Made by a program: the position numbers and the translations under genes. A stretch of 64,000 nucleotides of DNA, taken from Ricinus communis. Its lineage: Eukaryota > Streptophyta > Magnoliopsida > Malpighiales > Euphorbiaceae. The DNA lies in NCBI RefSeq assembly GCF_019578655.1, contig NC_063259.1, positions 5,320,001 to 5,384,000 on the forward strand, given 5' to 3'. The notes beneath the pieces are model-generated. The model saw only the letters and a program-made list of their open reading frames with translations, was not told the DNA's origin and made no database searches. Shown piece by piece: positions 30,851-42,163 of this stretch (the first letter of the stretch is position 1; each line of letters begins with the position of its first letter).

Positions 30851-31721
30851 AAGGTCACCCAATTAGCTGTTCACCTAAGATTCATCCTGTTTCGAGATTT
30901 TTGAGTGTAATTATCTTTTTCCCTTTCTTGACCTAGATTATATGTATTTTTAGTTTATTAGTTGTAGGAAGGGTTGTAATAATTAGATTCATCGCTTTCT
31001 TTTAATTTTGCTTTATATGTGAATGAATGATAAAAATTCAGATGCTTGATTGAAAATTAAAATTGAACACCTAGACGTATGCTAAAGTTAGGCTTTACAT
31101 GTAAACTAAAGTCCATTAGGTTACATATTGGTAATTTAGGCATAAATTAAAATCCATATAGACTTAGTGGGCTTGTGCCATGTCTAAGATCAATTAATGG
31201 ACTCACTTAGAATGGGAAGACCTAATTAGGCCTTGATTTCTCTAATCCCATTTCTTCAACCGCCATCCTCCTCCTCCTTCACGACTACGCTGCCCACCTC
31301 CTCCTTCAAGTCTCTAGACATCCTCTTCGACATTCACGACTACCCCGCCCTCCTCCTTCTTGAAGTTTCCAAGCATCCTCTTCCTCAATCACAACTATGC
31401 CACTCTCCTTGTCCTTTAAGTTTCCAACCGTCCTCTACCGTATTCACTACTCAGTCGCCCTCCTCCTTTGTCATTTTCTGTGATAACCTAGGTAAGCAAC
31501 TTTCTAATGTGAAGGGCACCAATTTGCCTAAAATCTATAATAGGTGTTGCACGTTTCTACTTTCATATAAAAATTCCTCTCTTTCAAGTTCAAATCTTGT
31601 GTTCTTAATAACTAAGAATGGACTTGTGAGCACCCATTTTTCTAGATCTAGATATCGAGGAAATTACAAAAAATGCGATTATAAAAGTTAATACTTTTTT
31701 TTGAGTCTCGAGAGGTTGAGA

Positions 31722-32002
31722 ATAGTAAATAACTAGCATTTTTTTGTTGCCTTAAGGCTTCCTCCTAAAGAGGAACAAGCACAGACTCACATTTCGGTAT
31801 GGTTCTATCCAAATTCAAACTTCGGCAGAATTTCCATAACATCGACTTGCCTTAGGGTTTTCCCCTTCAGGTTGCATTGTCGACGTCCTCTATTGAGCTC
31901 TCAAGGGAGGAGTTTGACCTCACAGTGAGCTCTTTGCCGCCCATGCCAGTCTCGATGTTAAGGCAATGAAATTGTTTTATTTATATGCATTGATATCAGC
32001 AC
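31722..32002. mobile_element. 280-bp insertion in the unit-2 LTR, origin unknown
   Basis: Present in unit 2 and absent from unit 1 at the same LTR position (after TCGAGAGGTTGAGAAT). It is richer in GC than its host, with CGGCAGAATTTCC, GGAGGAGTTTGACC and TTGCCGCCCATG. No inverted termini, A-tail or clean target duplication are visible, and no frame is open along it. Confidence 0.6.
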
Positions 32003-32450
32003 CAATTAGAGTTGTAAATAATCGAGCCAAAATCATTTTCTGAAGCCAATTTAGACTAAAGCGACAAAAAAAAAACCAAGTTTGAGAGGTGAAATTGTAG
32101 ATTTTGAAAGTTCAAAGAGTAAAATGTAAAATTTTTTAAAAACTTGGCCCTTTGAGCTAATCAACTCTACGTGCTGTCGAATCGGCTGTTCATAGGGTTG
32201 ATTAGGTCAATATAGAGCCAGTCGGCTCTGTGTAGAGCCAATTAGTCTCAGTTTTGATATTCGACGTTGTTTCGGTTTTTTTATTTATTTAAAACACCAA
32301 AACTAGTGGAAATACACCTTCTAGAACTTTTTATTGATAATAGTTTGAATTTTTAATCTTTTTATCAATAAAACATCCTAATAAGTCCAAATAATTCTTT
32401 TTTAATTATAGATATTTTCATGCTCTCTAAGGTTTCCTAAATCTTTCTGC

Positions 32451-32460
32451 TATAAATAGA
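32451..32460 (+). promoter_or_regulatory. TATA box of Tat LTR B
   Basis: TATAAATAGA, conserved as TATAAATAG at 39355 and 61202 and slightly decayed near 29999. Transcription would start near 32485. Confidence 0.65.
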
Positions 32461-34070
32461 AAGAGAGGCTTTGAGTCTAGGATTAGTGATGATTAGTAAT
32501 TAAGAAAGATTCACAGCAACTAAGAACATTTTTTTGTCAACTTATAGAGAACGATAGAAAAATATCTTTAGAGGAAAACACACTTTGAAAGATCAAACAC
32601 ATAAACAAACCCCAAAACACTCTGGGTCCGCACAATATAGTGACAACCCGAGGGTTTCAAACATTCATATCGTCATTATTTTCTACTTTTTCTAATTTCT
32701 TTATGATTAGCAACATGGTTAGGATTTTTGCATGATTAGTAACATGTTAGGTTTTTATTGCTTTGATGATTATTCTATATGTTTTATATGCTTAGATTTA
32801 GCATTTTAGCAATCTTATATGTTTCTATGATATGCATGCTTGCTAGGTTTTGAAATGGATAACATGTTTTTTCTTGGGCTTTAGATTTGATGATCATATG
32901 AGTAGATTAACATGCTAGGATTATTTTGCCTTGATAATATGCATATTTTGATTGATTAGATATAGTTTTATTGGACTCATATGATTAGTTTTTTTAGAAA
33001 ATTTCCATGAGAAAGAGCTTTATCTACTGTAAGTTTGCTTTTTAGTCATTTTATATTTTCTTGCTTCAAAATTAGTTTTATGCATTCTTCCATGACTTAT
33101 ACATGTACTAATCATTGTTGATGTGTTCCTATGCATATAAATCAAGTTTCGGGCGGTGGAGTACCAAAACCAAAGCAAACTGGACATTATAAAAGTTTAG
33201 AGTTGATCATCTTAGTGTACAGTCGATCTGCTCTATGTTGAGCCGATTGACTTTAAAGGTCACCTAATTAGCTGTTCACCTAAGATTCGTCTTGTCTCGA
33301 GATTTTTGAGCCTAATTTTCTTTATCCCTTTTTTGAACTAGATTATATGTTTTTTTAGTTTATTAGTTGTAAGAAGGGTTATAATAATTTAATTCACTGC
33401 TTTCTTTTATTTTTGCTTTATATGTGAATGAATGGTAAAAATTCAAATGCTTGATTGAATATTAAAATTGAACACCTAGACGTAGGCTAAAGTTAGAGTT
33501 TGCATGTAAACTAAAACCGATTAGGTTAAATATTGATAATTTAGGCATAAATTAGAATCTATATAGACTTAGTGGGCTTGTGCCATGTTTAAGATCAATT
33601 AATGGACTCACATAGAATGGGAAGACCCAATTAGGCCTTGGCATGTAAATGGTAGTCCACTTAGTATAAAAGTAATTAAAGCATAACATGTAATTCGGTT
33701 AGACTAGGTGGGCTTCACGCATAATTGAATAATAAAACTAGGCTAGCAAAACAAATGGGGATCGGGCCAAAATAAAATAGGCTAGATTTAAGTGGACCTC
33801 ACATGTTGTAGTTGATCAATTATAGAGTTATAATTATTGTGTTTATAGGAAAAAGCCCATTAAACAATAAAATGTGACAAAGCTTTCTTATAGAATCTAG
33901 AAATGCCACACAATTAGTAAAAGTTTCTCAGAAAATTACCCAGGTGCCGACTCTCTTTCTCCATGCTAGTTTTTATGACTAGTTAGCGAGTTCCTAATTA
34001 GGTCGAAAAGCCTTGCAGTGCCGTAGTCGCTATAGACACTTGGGTGCGCACCCTAAACCGCCTCCTATAA

Positions 34071-34088
34071 TAGTGACTCAATTAGGGA
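34071..34088 (+). promoter_or_regulatory. Degenerate primer-binding site of Tat element B
   Basis: TAGTGACTCAATTAGGGA resembles the TGGCGACTC...GGGA sites of Ogre/Tat elements that pair with tRNA-Arg. It follows the LTR end after CCTCCTATAA. Confidence 0.5.
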
Positions 34089-34929
34089 TAGAGAACTTGA
34101 TTCGAGTGTATCCTTATTTTTAGTTTTATTATTTAACGAGTTATTCTTGCATCACTACACCATTTTCACACATTGTGCACCTTGGTCCCTACAGCCTCGA
34201 TGGTATCGGTTAGTACTTCTTTGGTTCACTCGAACCTTGGAGTTATGACATCGGCTAACCATCACTCATAAGTAATAAGTAAATTTTCTTCAGGGCATTG
34301 AACCTTGAGTGGGGAGACGAGTAAAGGAAGGAGCCTTTTATCCTTACCCAAGACTTAGCCCATGGTAATGATGGTAGTAATCTCCCCTAGGAACCGAATT
34401 GCTTTCTATCTGAGATATTTTTCTTTATAAGTGGTCAAGCCCACATCTTGGAGGGCCTTGGCCCTTGACATGTAATGTTAAGCCGTAGGCCCAAAAATAT
34501 GCAAGCTTTAGACTTATATTAGAAAATGTCACCTTTTTATTTTAATATGCTTTGAAATCTTTTGGCATGCGCGTCGGGACTACTATCCCTTATTGATAGT
34601 AAGCCTAGGCTCAAAATCCTATAAAAGAGAGACTCACCTCGAACCATGTGTGAGAGTAGTAAGGTTGGAAGGATGATTATATAGTACTTTGTAAAAATTT
34701 CTTTGTGATTGCTAACCCTTGATCTTATGCACATCATGTATACCATTCATCTCATGCGTTATTTTAACTCTTTATTTTGAAGCCACATGGATTCTCCTTT
34801 AATTTGAAAAAGACAAGAGAGTGGTAGGCTAGAGAGGATACCAATTTTGCCAAAAGATCTAGTCTGCGTTAGAATACCTCGAAAGACCAAGGCATTAGTC
34901 TTCTGTGACGGAGACTGAACTATACCTGA
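34089..34929 (+). other. Tat element B leader, non-coding
   Basis: Sequence between PBS and gag. Its part from 34331 on is repeated in element C at 40944-41545. Confidence 0.6.
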
Positions 34930-36900
34930 ATGGCCAACTAAAGAGCTAATAAGCAGGATGTCGATATCCTCAAGAACGCAACTATCGATGACTTGAGAGG
35001 TGTGATACGGGAAGAGCTCTAAAAACGTTTGGCTAGAACGGCTGCAAAGCAAGCCCTACTAGCTGCTCTGGTTGTGCTTGCTACCCTTATGATAACTAAT
35101 CCTCCTACTATTAACCTGGTTACTATCGCTGTAGAAGCTGCCACTATTATTGCCACTACTAATACGGAAGACCCTACTAGGAGGGGAGTATTAGTAATGA
35201 GGATGTGAGTGGCTTGAATGCAGGGCTTGACAAGATGCAAGGGATGCTGGAAATCAAGGGTTTGCTCGACCTATGACTTTGATAAGTTAGTCCGGATGGG
35301 TGAGGACAAGCTTCCTACTAAGTTCAGAATGCTTGAGAGGAACAAGTTTATTTGGACTAGTGATTCGAAGATTCATCTCAAGTAGTATGCTACTATCATG
35401 AAAACTACTCAAATGAGTAAGACCCAAGTTATCAAGCTATTTATATTGTCCTTAAAAGGACCCGCTGTGAATTAGTATCATGGCTTAGAAAGGTTCGTTA
35501 AAGCTGAATGGTGAGATTTGTGTAACTTTTCTATTAAGTAATATGATTACGACACTTATCTCAAAGTTTCAATAAGAGATTTTGAGTCCACTTAGCAAAA
35601 GTCAAATGAGTCCTTCTTTGATTTCTTAACAAGGTGGAGGAATAAGGCTGGGTTGATGAAAAATAAACCTTTTGAGAAAGACCAAGTTCGTATGGTGGTC
35701 AGCTTCGGTTGAGAGGCTTCAGATGATGAACCCAAGAACTTTCATAAAACTACATGATGATGGGCTTCAGGTTGAAGAAATCGAGAACGACAAGAGGAAA
35801 AATGTTTGAATTGGTGGAAGGACTAATTATTAGGCTAGAGGGATCAAAATTCTTAATGTGAATATTATTCAGCAAGATAAGAGGTTCTCCAATTTCAAGC
35901 AACCTCTTTCAAGAATATTCGAAAGGCTAGTGCAAAATGGCATGTTCTACCCATTACCTTTAAAAACCCACCGAACTCTAACGCACCTACATACAAGCCA
36001 AACACATACTATAAATTCCATTAAGCACTTGGACACCACTCCGACAACTATAATTGCCTAAAACACAAAATATAAGACATTATCGATGCCAAAAAATTAG
36101 TCAACCATGACCAGCCTAGCACTAGAAGAAACTCCTTGCCTAACTACAATAACACATCACCTCCAAACCAGGTATCCATGATCACTCCTGACTTCAGTGA
36201 AAGGAGGTCATGAATTCCTTTCGAGACATACCCTCATATGAACTTGAGCTAGAGTCAGAACTAAAATGCCTACAAAGAACCTTCACCGAGCTAGGAGTAC
36301 TATTATTTATGTTCTATCATCTAGTAAGGAGTAGGAAACTCAAGCCTCTAGCACCAATAAGTGATCTAAACCTTTACAATGGCTAGTATTGTGAGTATCA
36401 CCAGACTTTTGGGCATATGATGGATCACAACAATCATCTTAGACATGAGATTTAGGATCTGATAGACTATGGGGATTGTCGACTAGAGTAACTTCTTCAG
36501 GTTGAGTGTGAAAACCTATTAGGGTAGCCTCCGGGAAAATTCGAATTCAAATTTCATTATTTGAGGCCTTCTTCTGCTGACACTCAAATCGATGATATTG
36601 TATTGAGTGGTCAAGGATCGTATAGCGAAGAATAGGTAATTGGTGACTTTTGCCTCCTGGATGTATGGAAGGAGGGTAAAAAGAAGTTGGTCATGGCCAT
36701 TCAAATCTAGTACGGTTCCAAGGACGAGAGTGAAGTCCAATATAGTAATGCCAAGGGTATTTAGGCAGATAATGATTCTGATAAGGAGTTGAGTCCAAGG
36801 CAAGTTAATAACAAAGGAGCACAAGAGCTGAAGTAGGTCCAGAAGGGGCCAAAAGCAGAGGATAAGGGACTGTTAGAAGAGCTAAAATAGAACAAGAAGA
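34930..36900 (+). pseudogene. Tat gag relic (element B)
   Basis: Begins at ATGGCCAAC with a stop at codon 4. The first part gives ILKNATIDDLRGVIREEL, a coiled-coil-like N-terminus. From about 35300 one frame reads the retrotransposon gag core: TQVIKLFILSLKGPAV, YHGLERFVKAEW, YDYDTYLKVSIRDFEST, then SFFDFLTRWRNKAGLMKNKP. Downstream are two zinc-knuckle-like segments, one near 35990-36050 (FH...LGHHSDN, first Cys changed to Tyr) and one near 36382 (CEYHQTFGH, final Cys lost). Several stops interrupt conserved positions and fit C-to-T changes, such as a Trp codon read as TAG before YHGL. Gag forms the virus-like particle. Confidence 0.8.
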
Positions 36901-37039
36901 TAGTTGACATCTAGGAATTGTTGATGCACTTACAAGACCATATAAAGGCTTTAATTCAGGCCTTATCCAACATCACCATAAGCACAATAGCTACCCCTGA
37001 GAAAATGATCAAAACAATAACTAAAAAACCACCAGGATG

Positions 37040-37560
37040 ATCACTTTCTCAGATGAAAATTTGCCACTAGAGGATAGGAACCATAATAAGGCTCTCTACA
37101 CTGCGGCTGACATAAAAGGGAAAAGGACTCCTTATGTGATGGTAGATAATGGGTCGGCCATCAATATTTCTCCTTTTTGCATACTTCTTAAACTGGGAAT
37201 GACTGCAAATTGAAGCCATCGGACATGGTCATAAGAGCTTATGACGAGACCATAAGAGACATGGAAGTGATGTTCACAATATTAGTAAAGATAGGTCTCA
37301 AAGAGTCCTAGGTAGAATTCATTGTCCTGGACATCCTGATAACTTTCACTTTGTTATTTGGAAGACTATGGTTTCATGCCCTAGGAGGAGTGCTTTCCAT
37401 TGTGCATCAAAAGCTAAATTCCCTTATAAAGGGGAAGTAATCAATATTAACACTGAAGGTGGCAAGATCATCTTGGTTATTCAAGAAGCTGCTAAGGAGC
37501 TTGATGCCCCGACTCGTTTCAGGTTATTGTCCTTTATAAGGATTATATAGATCCAAAAGT
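37040..37560 (+). pseudogene. Tat aspartic protease region (element B)
   Basis: VDNGSAINISPFCILLKLGM at about 37143-37202 keeps the D-N-G-S-A active-site loop used by Tat proteases. After frameshifts, LLFGRLWFHAL and FPYKGEVININTEGGKIILV give the C-terminal part, up to the segment that precedes reverse transcriptase. The protease would mature the Gag-Pol polyprotein, but the frame is broken between 37212 and 37370. Confidence 0.75.
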
Positions 37561-38029
37561 GGCAAGCATATTCAAGAAAATGGACTTCATACCTAGAATG
37601 GGATGGAAAAGAATCAGTAGGGAATTGCAAAGCTGCCAGACATCAAAGGATAGAAGACCCCTAGGATAGCATGAGGATGAAGATAAGGGCAAACCAAAGG
37701 ATAAGACTCTAAAAGACGTCTTGTCAAGGGGTACAATCTAAAAGATGTCTTGTCAAGGAGTACAAAATCCCTACTCTGGGAGACCGAGACAGTTACTGTA
37801 GTTGGGACTGAGGTATCGGGTTTGAAATCTTCAAGAGTTTGATCGTCGATAGGGTGGTTAAGCTGAGCATCAGGGGCATCCCAAAGAAGGGCACAACCAA
37901 GGTCAAAGAGCTGAAGCTAGAAGAATTCATTTGCCTACTAGAGAAAGATTATTTGCTCTAGTTGAGGAGAATATCATTGATGTATTTTATGAAGAAACTA
38001 ATGTAATAACATCTGGTCTTTATGAGGAT
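37561..38029 (+). pseudogene. Tat pol linker before reverse transcriptase (element B)
   Basis: KMDFIPRMGWKRISRELQ near 37580 corresponds to the conserved glycine-rich linker of Tat pol. A short tandem repeat, AAAGACGTCTTGTCAAGG / AAAGATGTCTTGTCAAGG (37712-37759), lies within it. Confidence 0.55.
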
Positions 38030-38773
38030 AATGTCTTTTTTTGCTTCTAAGATCAATGGTATGAACTCTAATTTTGATTACTTGTGTGATGTCTTTCCTG
38101 ACGGTAGTGTGCATTTTAATGATCATGACATGTGCATATTTAATATTAATTCCATTCAAATGGACTCATTTAATTTAGGCACAAATAAAAACTCAAGGCA
38201 CATTTCGATTGCTTATGATATAACTCCTGAGGAGAAGAGAGATTTGAAAAAATAATGGAAAAGAGATAGTCGGTATTTGCTTGGTCATATGACAACATGC
38301 CAAGGTTAAGCAATAAGATAGTAGAGCACTATATTCTAGCTTATCCACACATCAAGCCTATTAAGCAAAAAATGAGAAGGCTGAGGTTGGAATAGGCAGA
38401 GAAAATCTGGGAAGAGGTCGCCAAGCAGGTAAAAGCCAATTTTCTCAATGTAGTCAACTACCCTGAATGGTTGGCGAATATTGTTCCAGTCCTGAAGAAA
38501 GATGGAAAAGTCAGGATGTGTGTAGATTATCGAGACTTGAATAAGCTTGCTTCGAGGACAAATTTTCCCGCATGGGTTCTCTGCATCCAACTGGATCATG
38601 ATAGCAGTCGTGGATAAGCTAAAGATGGCATTCATCACCGAGTGAGGTACGTACTATTACAAGGTTATGCCTTTTGTAGTAAAGAATGCGGGGGCAACTT
38701 ATCGGAGAGCAGCCACTACCTTATCACAGGATATGATGCATAAGGAGGTAGAGGTGTATGTAGACGATATGAT
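38030..38773 (+). pseudogene. Tat reverse transcriptase, truncated at the YVDD motif (element B)
   Basis: Recovered blocks in order are EWLANIVPVLKKDGKVRMCV followed by DYRDLN, then after an internal loss YYKVMPFVVKNAGATYRRA, DMMHKEVEVYVDDMIV. The catalytic YVDD is intact. The segment between DYRDLN and the PFG-like block is about 45 codons shorter than usual and scrambled. Immediately after the Ile of YVDDMI the sequence turns into TGTCAGCACCC, the start of a Tat LTR, so the rest of pol is cut off. Confidence 0.85.
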
Positions 38774-39354
38774 TGTCAGCACCCATTTTTTAGATTCAGA
38801 TATTTAGAGATTACGAAAAATTAGATGATGAAAGTTACTGCCTTTCTCAAGCTTTGGGAGGTGGAGAATGAGAAAATCTTAGTTAGGGTTGAGAAATAAT
38901 TGAACCAAAAGTGGTTTTTTAGAATCAATTTGGACCCAAATGGTAGAAAAAATTAAGTTTCAGGGATGAAACGACAGTTTTCGCAAGTTCATGGACTAAA
39001 ATATAAAAAATTTATAAGTTTTTTGCTGTTTAAGCCACTTGGTTGAGCATAGGGCTGAATTTGCACTGTGTAGAGCTGACCGACTCTACATAGTCTCGAT
39101 TGACTTATTTTCCAAATTCGATGCCGTTTTATGTCTATTTTGACTTAAAAATGCCAAAATTGGTAAGGAAGAGGCCTCTAGAATATTTTTAGTGATAATT
39201 ATTAAGGATTTTAAAGATTTTATTTTATAAGATTTTTATTTTATTGGATATTAATTTAAATTAAATCAACCAATTAAGGAAAAATAATCATTTCCTTTTA
39301 AATATAAAAATCAAAGTTTATCTACTCCTCTAGGGTTTCCTAAAACTCTACTGT

Positions 39355-39363
39355 TATAAATAG
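39355..39363 (+). promoter_or_regulatory. TATA box of Tat LTR C
   Basis: TATAAATAG, about 250 bp after the first palindrome array and about 730 bp before the second. Confidence 0.65.
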
Positions 39364-40084
39364 AATAGGATATCCTAGGTCTAAGGTTAGCTACTAACTA
39401 CACTTAAGTCGACATTCATTTATTAAGCAGTGTGTTTTAGGTAATTAAGAGGTAAGTCACTAAGAAAGAATAAAATTAGAAAAATTTACAAAATTAGGAA
39501 AGTTTCTTTTTAGATTCAAAAAAGATTTGTCTTCACCAGAAACATATAATCAAGCCTAAGTAACACTAGAATCTCATCGAATCTTTGATTCTACCACCTC
39601 ATCATCTATAGAGACTCGTAGATCAACACTCTGTGATGACAACTGAGGGTTCCCCCCATCCAGCATTATCAGCATCTCCCTCATCTTTACTGGTTCTTTA
39701 GTTTTTGTAATTTTAAAAACATGATCAGGATGATTTTTAATTTTTTAGTATGATTTAAATGATTAGAACTAGTATTTTCGGAGTCAACATGCTTATAATA
39801 CGTTGGATTTTAAATCTGATAACATGATTTTTATTAAATTTTGAATATGATGATTGGAATGATTAGGGTAACATGTAGATTTATGTTTTTCTCATATAAT
39901 TATCCGATCGCATTAGTTTTAGGGTTACATGTTCAAATCTGGAATCTAACATATGAATTTTCTTGCCTTTTATCAGTTTGGCTTTTTTATATTTGTATTA
40001 CTTTTACATATTTTGGTATAGTTTAATTCATTTTTATGTCTTTTATTTCACTTTTTTCAAGTTTTTAAACATGTTTTTATCTTC

Positions 40085-40185
40085 TGTGCATGTCGAATCG
40101 GCTTCTGGCCAAGAGGATCGAAGGAAAGTGCAGAATTGACCCAGACCAAGCCCTAGAGCCGATTGGCTCTGTGGCCTAGGCTAAC
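40085..40185. repeat. Palindrome array, downstream of TATA (LTR C)
   Basis: AGAGCCGATTGGCTCT (40155-40170) is identical to the unit at 60913-60928 in another LTR. TCGAATCGGCTTCTGG and CTAACCAGCTCT are decayed neighbours. Confidence 0.85.
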
Positions 40186-40943
40186 CAGCTCTTCACCATT
40201 TTTGCCCTATTTTCGAGTTTTATGCAATTTTTACAATTTTTGTACACTATAACTTCTTTTTATTTATTTTTCTTTTAATTACTTAGTTGTAAGAGGGTTG
40301 TAATAGCTAGATTTAATTTTTTTTACACTTTATTTTAATGTATGCCAAATATTTATCTAATTAAAACTAGACATATAGACATCAGGCTTTAAAATTTGAC
40401 TTGGCATAAAATTATAGTCCACTAGATTAAAGAATGGTAAAATTAGCCTAAACTAAAATCCATGTAGACTTAACGGGTTTTTCATGCTTTTAATTAATTA
40501 ATGGATCGCATTAGAATAAGAATCATGCAATTGGGCCTTAATATAAAAAGTAGTCCATTTAAGTTTAAAGGCTGGTAATTAAGTACATAACTTGTAATTA
40601 GGCTAGACTAGATGGGCCTTTTACATAATTGGATAGCTAGTTAAGTTAATTATCTAAATGGGGAATTGGACTTAAATAAAATGAGTTAGACCTAGGTGGA
40701 CCTCCCATACTGTAATAATTTACTGCATTAGATTATATTTGTTGTGTTTATAAAGAATAGCTCGTTAAAAAATAAAATGAAAGAAAAAGATATACGAATA
40801 AGGAAGTTAGTTTTCGAATCCATCTTTAGATATGGCAAAGTTTTCTTATAGAATCGAGAAAAGCCACTCAATTATAAAAGTGTCCTGGTGAATTACCCGG
40901 CTGGCGATCTAAAATCTCTAGGCTAGTTTCTCCTTGTTGGAGC

Positions 40944-41682
40944 CTTTTATCCTTATCCAAGACTGAGCTCATGGTAATGACAGTGCAATCTCCCTTAAGA
41001 ACCCATTTTGCTTGCTATTTTTAGCTGTTTTTCCTTAAAAGTACTTAAGCCCACATATTAGAAAGCCTTAGCCTAAAAATATGTGGAATCAGGCCTTAGG
41101 CCCAAAAATATACCGTCTTTATACTTATACGGAAAGACGTCACATTGTTTTGTTTAATTTGCTTTCAAAGTTTGTGGCATGCAGGTCGTACCTACTATCC
41201 CCTATTGATAGAAAGCCTATACCCAAAATCTTAGGGAAGAAAGACTCACCATGAACCATGTGCAGGAGAAATAAGGTTAGGAGGATGTCTTAAGTAGTAA
41301 CTTGTAGGAATATTATGTGTTTGCTAACATTTTTCTCATGTCTTTTATGCATTAAACATGCATCATGTATCATACTAACTCCTTATTTTTTTAGCCATAT
41401 AGACTCTCCTTTAAGTTGGAAAAGACAAGATAGTGGAAGGCGGGAGAGGGTTTTAATCTCAGTGAAAATCTAGTCTGTGTCAGAGTACCTAGAGAGACCA
41501 AGGCATCAAGCTTCTACAACTCAGACCAAAGCTACATAAAAAATGGCTAATGAAAGATCTAATGGCAGGATCTCAAGATCCTTAAGAATGTTGTCATAGA
41601 TGATCTGAGGGGTGTGATTGGGAAGGAGCTCGAACAACTTTTGGCTAGGATGGCTTCAAATCAAGCCCTACTTGTTACCACA
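40944..41682 (+). pseudogene. Tat element C leader and gag start, interrupted
   Basis: Collinear with 34331-35070 of element B. The gag start is ATGGCTAATGAAAG (41549). A neighbouring frame gives DLKILKNVVIDDLRGVIGKE and LARMASNQALLV. It is cut at 41683 by the Athila-like element and resumes at 54192. Confidence 0.8.
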
Positions 41683-41879
41683 TGATAAGTGCTAGAAGTA
41701 CTTACTTTCCAGCCTTGTTTTATCTTGATTTTACCTTAAATTTAGTTTAATTTGTTTGTTAGAGTTTGTTTCCAATCTTTTTTAGGTACTTTGCAAATCT
41801 TACACGACAAAAAGAAGTTTGGCATTAAAATACATAAAAATTAGTCCAAGAATCACTTATTTAGCAAGAGACGGAGTCT

Positions 41880-42140
41880 TACTCGGGCATGATATGAGAA
41901 GAACTTGCTCGTGTGGACTTCCTATGTGAAGTCCAAAAAGTAGCAGAATGGTGGAAGGTATGACATGGGAAGCACATGCCAGTGTGCACTTCCCATGTGA
42001 GTTATAAAAATTGGCAGATTATCTAAGGCTTGACACGGAAAGAGGACATGCCTGTGTGATCTTCCTATGTGACCCAAAGGATGGCTTCAAGTGCGAGTTG
42101 ATCATAGGATGTGACACGCCTATATACTGCCAGTGTGGAG
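41880..42140 (+). repeat. CACACG/CCGTGTG palindrome array in the Athila 5' LTR
   Basis: Four units of about 65 bp built from an ACACGGGAAG-like half, a CACGCCCGTGTG-like centre and a CTTCCCATGTGA-like half (near 41890, 41955, 42030 and 42110). It ends 13 bp before the TATA-like box. The matching array in the 3' LTR is at 53240-53500. Confidence 0.8.
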
Positions 42141-42153
42141 CATAAAAACACAC

Positions 42154-42163
42154 TATTTAAAGG
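42154..42163 (+). promoter_or_regulatory. TATA-like box of the Athila LTR
   Basis: TATTTAAAGG just downstream of the palindrome array. Confidence 0.5.

Larger units (their letters stand above)
29079..31235 (+). repeat. Tandem duplication, unit 1 (about 2.16 kb)
   Basis: The unit runs from ATTTCTCTAATCC through a C-rich coding-like stretch (29090-29465) and the first 1.77 kb of a Tat LTR. It ends at CCTAATTAGGCCTT, where unit 2 begins with the same ATTTCTCTAATCC. The two units are collinear over their full length, except for a 280-bp insertion and a 70-bp difference inside the LTR part. Confidence 0.9.
29469..31235 (+). mobile_element. Tat LTR in unit 1, 3' part missing
   Basis: Starts TGTCAGTACTC. 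It carries the first palindrome array at 29686-29765, a slightly decayed TATA (CAATAAATAG near 29999), the ACAATATGGTGATAACC block near 30233, and a second array at 30795-30850. It stops at the tandem-duplication junction. Confidence 0.85.
31236..33645 (+). repeat. Tandem duplication, unit 2
   Basis: Collinear with 29079-31235. It continues beyond the unit-1 breakpoint into the rest of the Tat LTR, so unit 2 holds the complete LTR of element B and unit 1 is a partial upstream copy. Confidence 0.9.
31625..34070 (+). mobile_element. Tat element B, 5' LTR
   Basis: Starts TGTGAGCACCC at 31625 and ends just before a degenerate primer-binding site at 34071. In order it holds the TCGAGAGGTTGAG block, a 280-bp foreign insertion (31722-32002), a palindrome array (32165-32245), the TATA box (32451-32460), a second array (33205-33260) and a distal part with repeated GGCCCA/TTAAGCCCA-type words. 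Its length of about 2.4 kb includes the insertion. Confidence 0.8.
38774..40943 (+). mobile_element. Tat element C, 5' LTR
   Basis: Starts TGTCAGCACCC exactly after element B's YVDDMI codons, with no PPT before it, so it is the 5' LTR of a second Tat copy that landed in the first. It holds a palindrome array (39040-39110), a TATA box (39355-39363), a leader, and a second array (40085-40185). The LTR end and primer-binding site have been lost by a deletion joining 40943 to gag-leader sequence equivalent to 34331. Confidence 0.85.

Noticed and set aside
34537..35240. Three minus-strand frames of 69-97 codons
   Set aside because: Shadows of the Tat leader and gag, which read on the plus strand with recognisable gag motifs.
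41678..41682. CCACA as proven target duplication of the Athila element
   Set aside because: The right end of the element is deleted, so the second copy cannot be checked.
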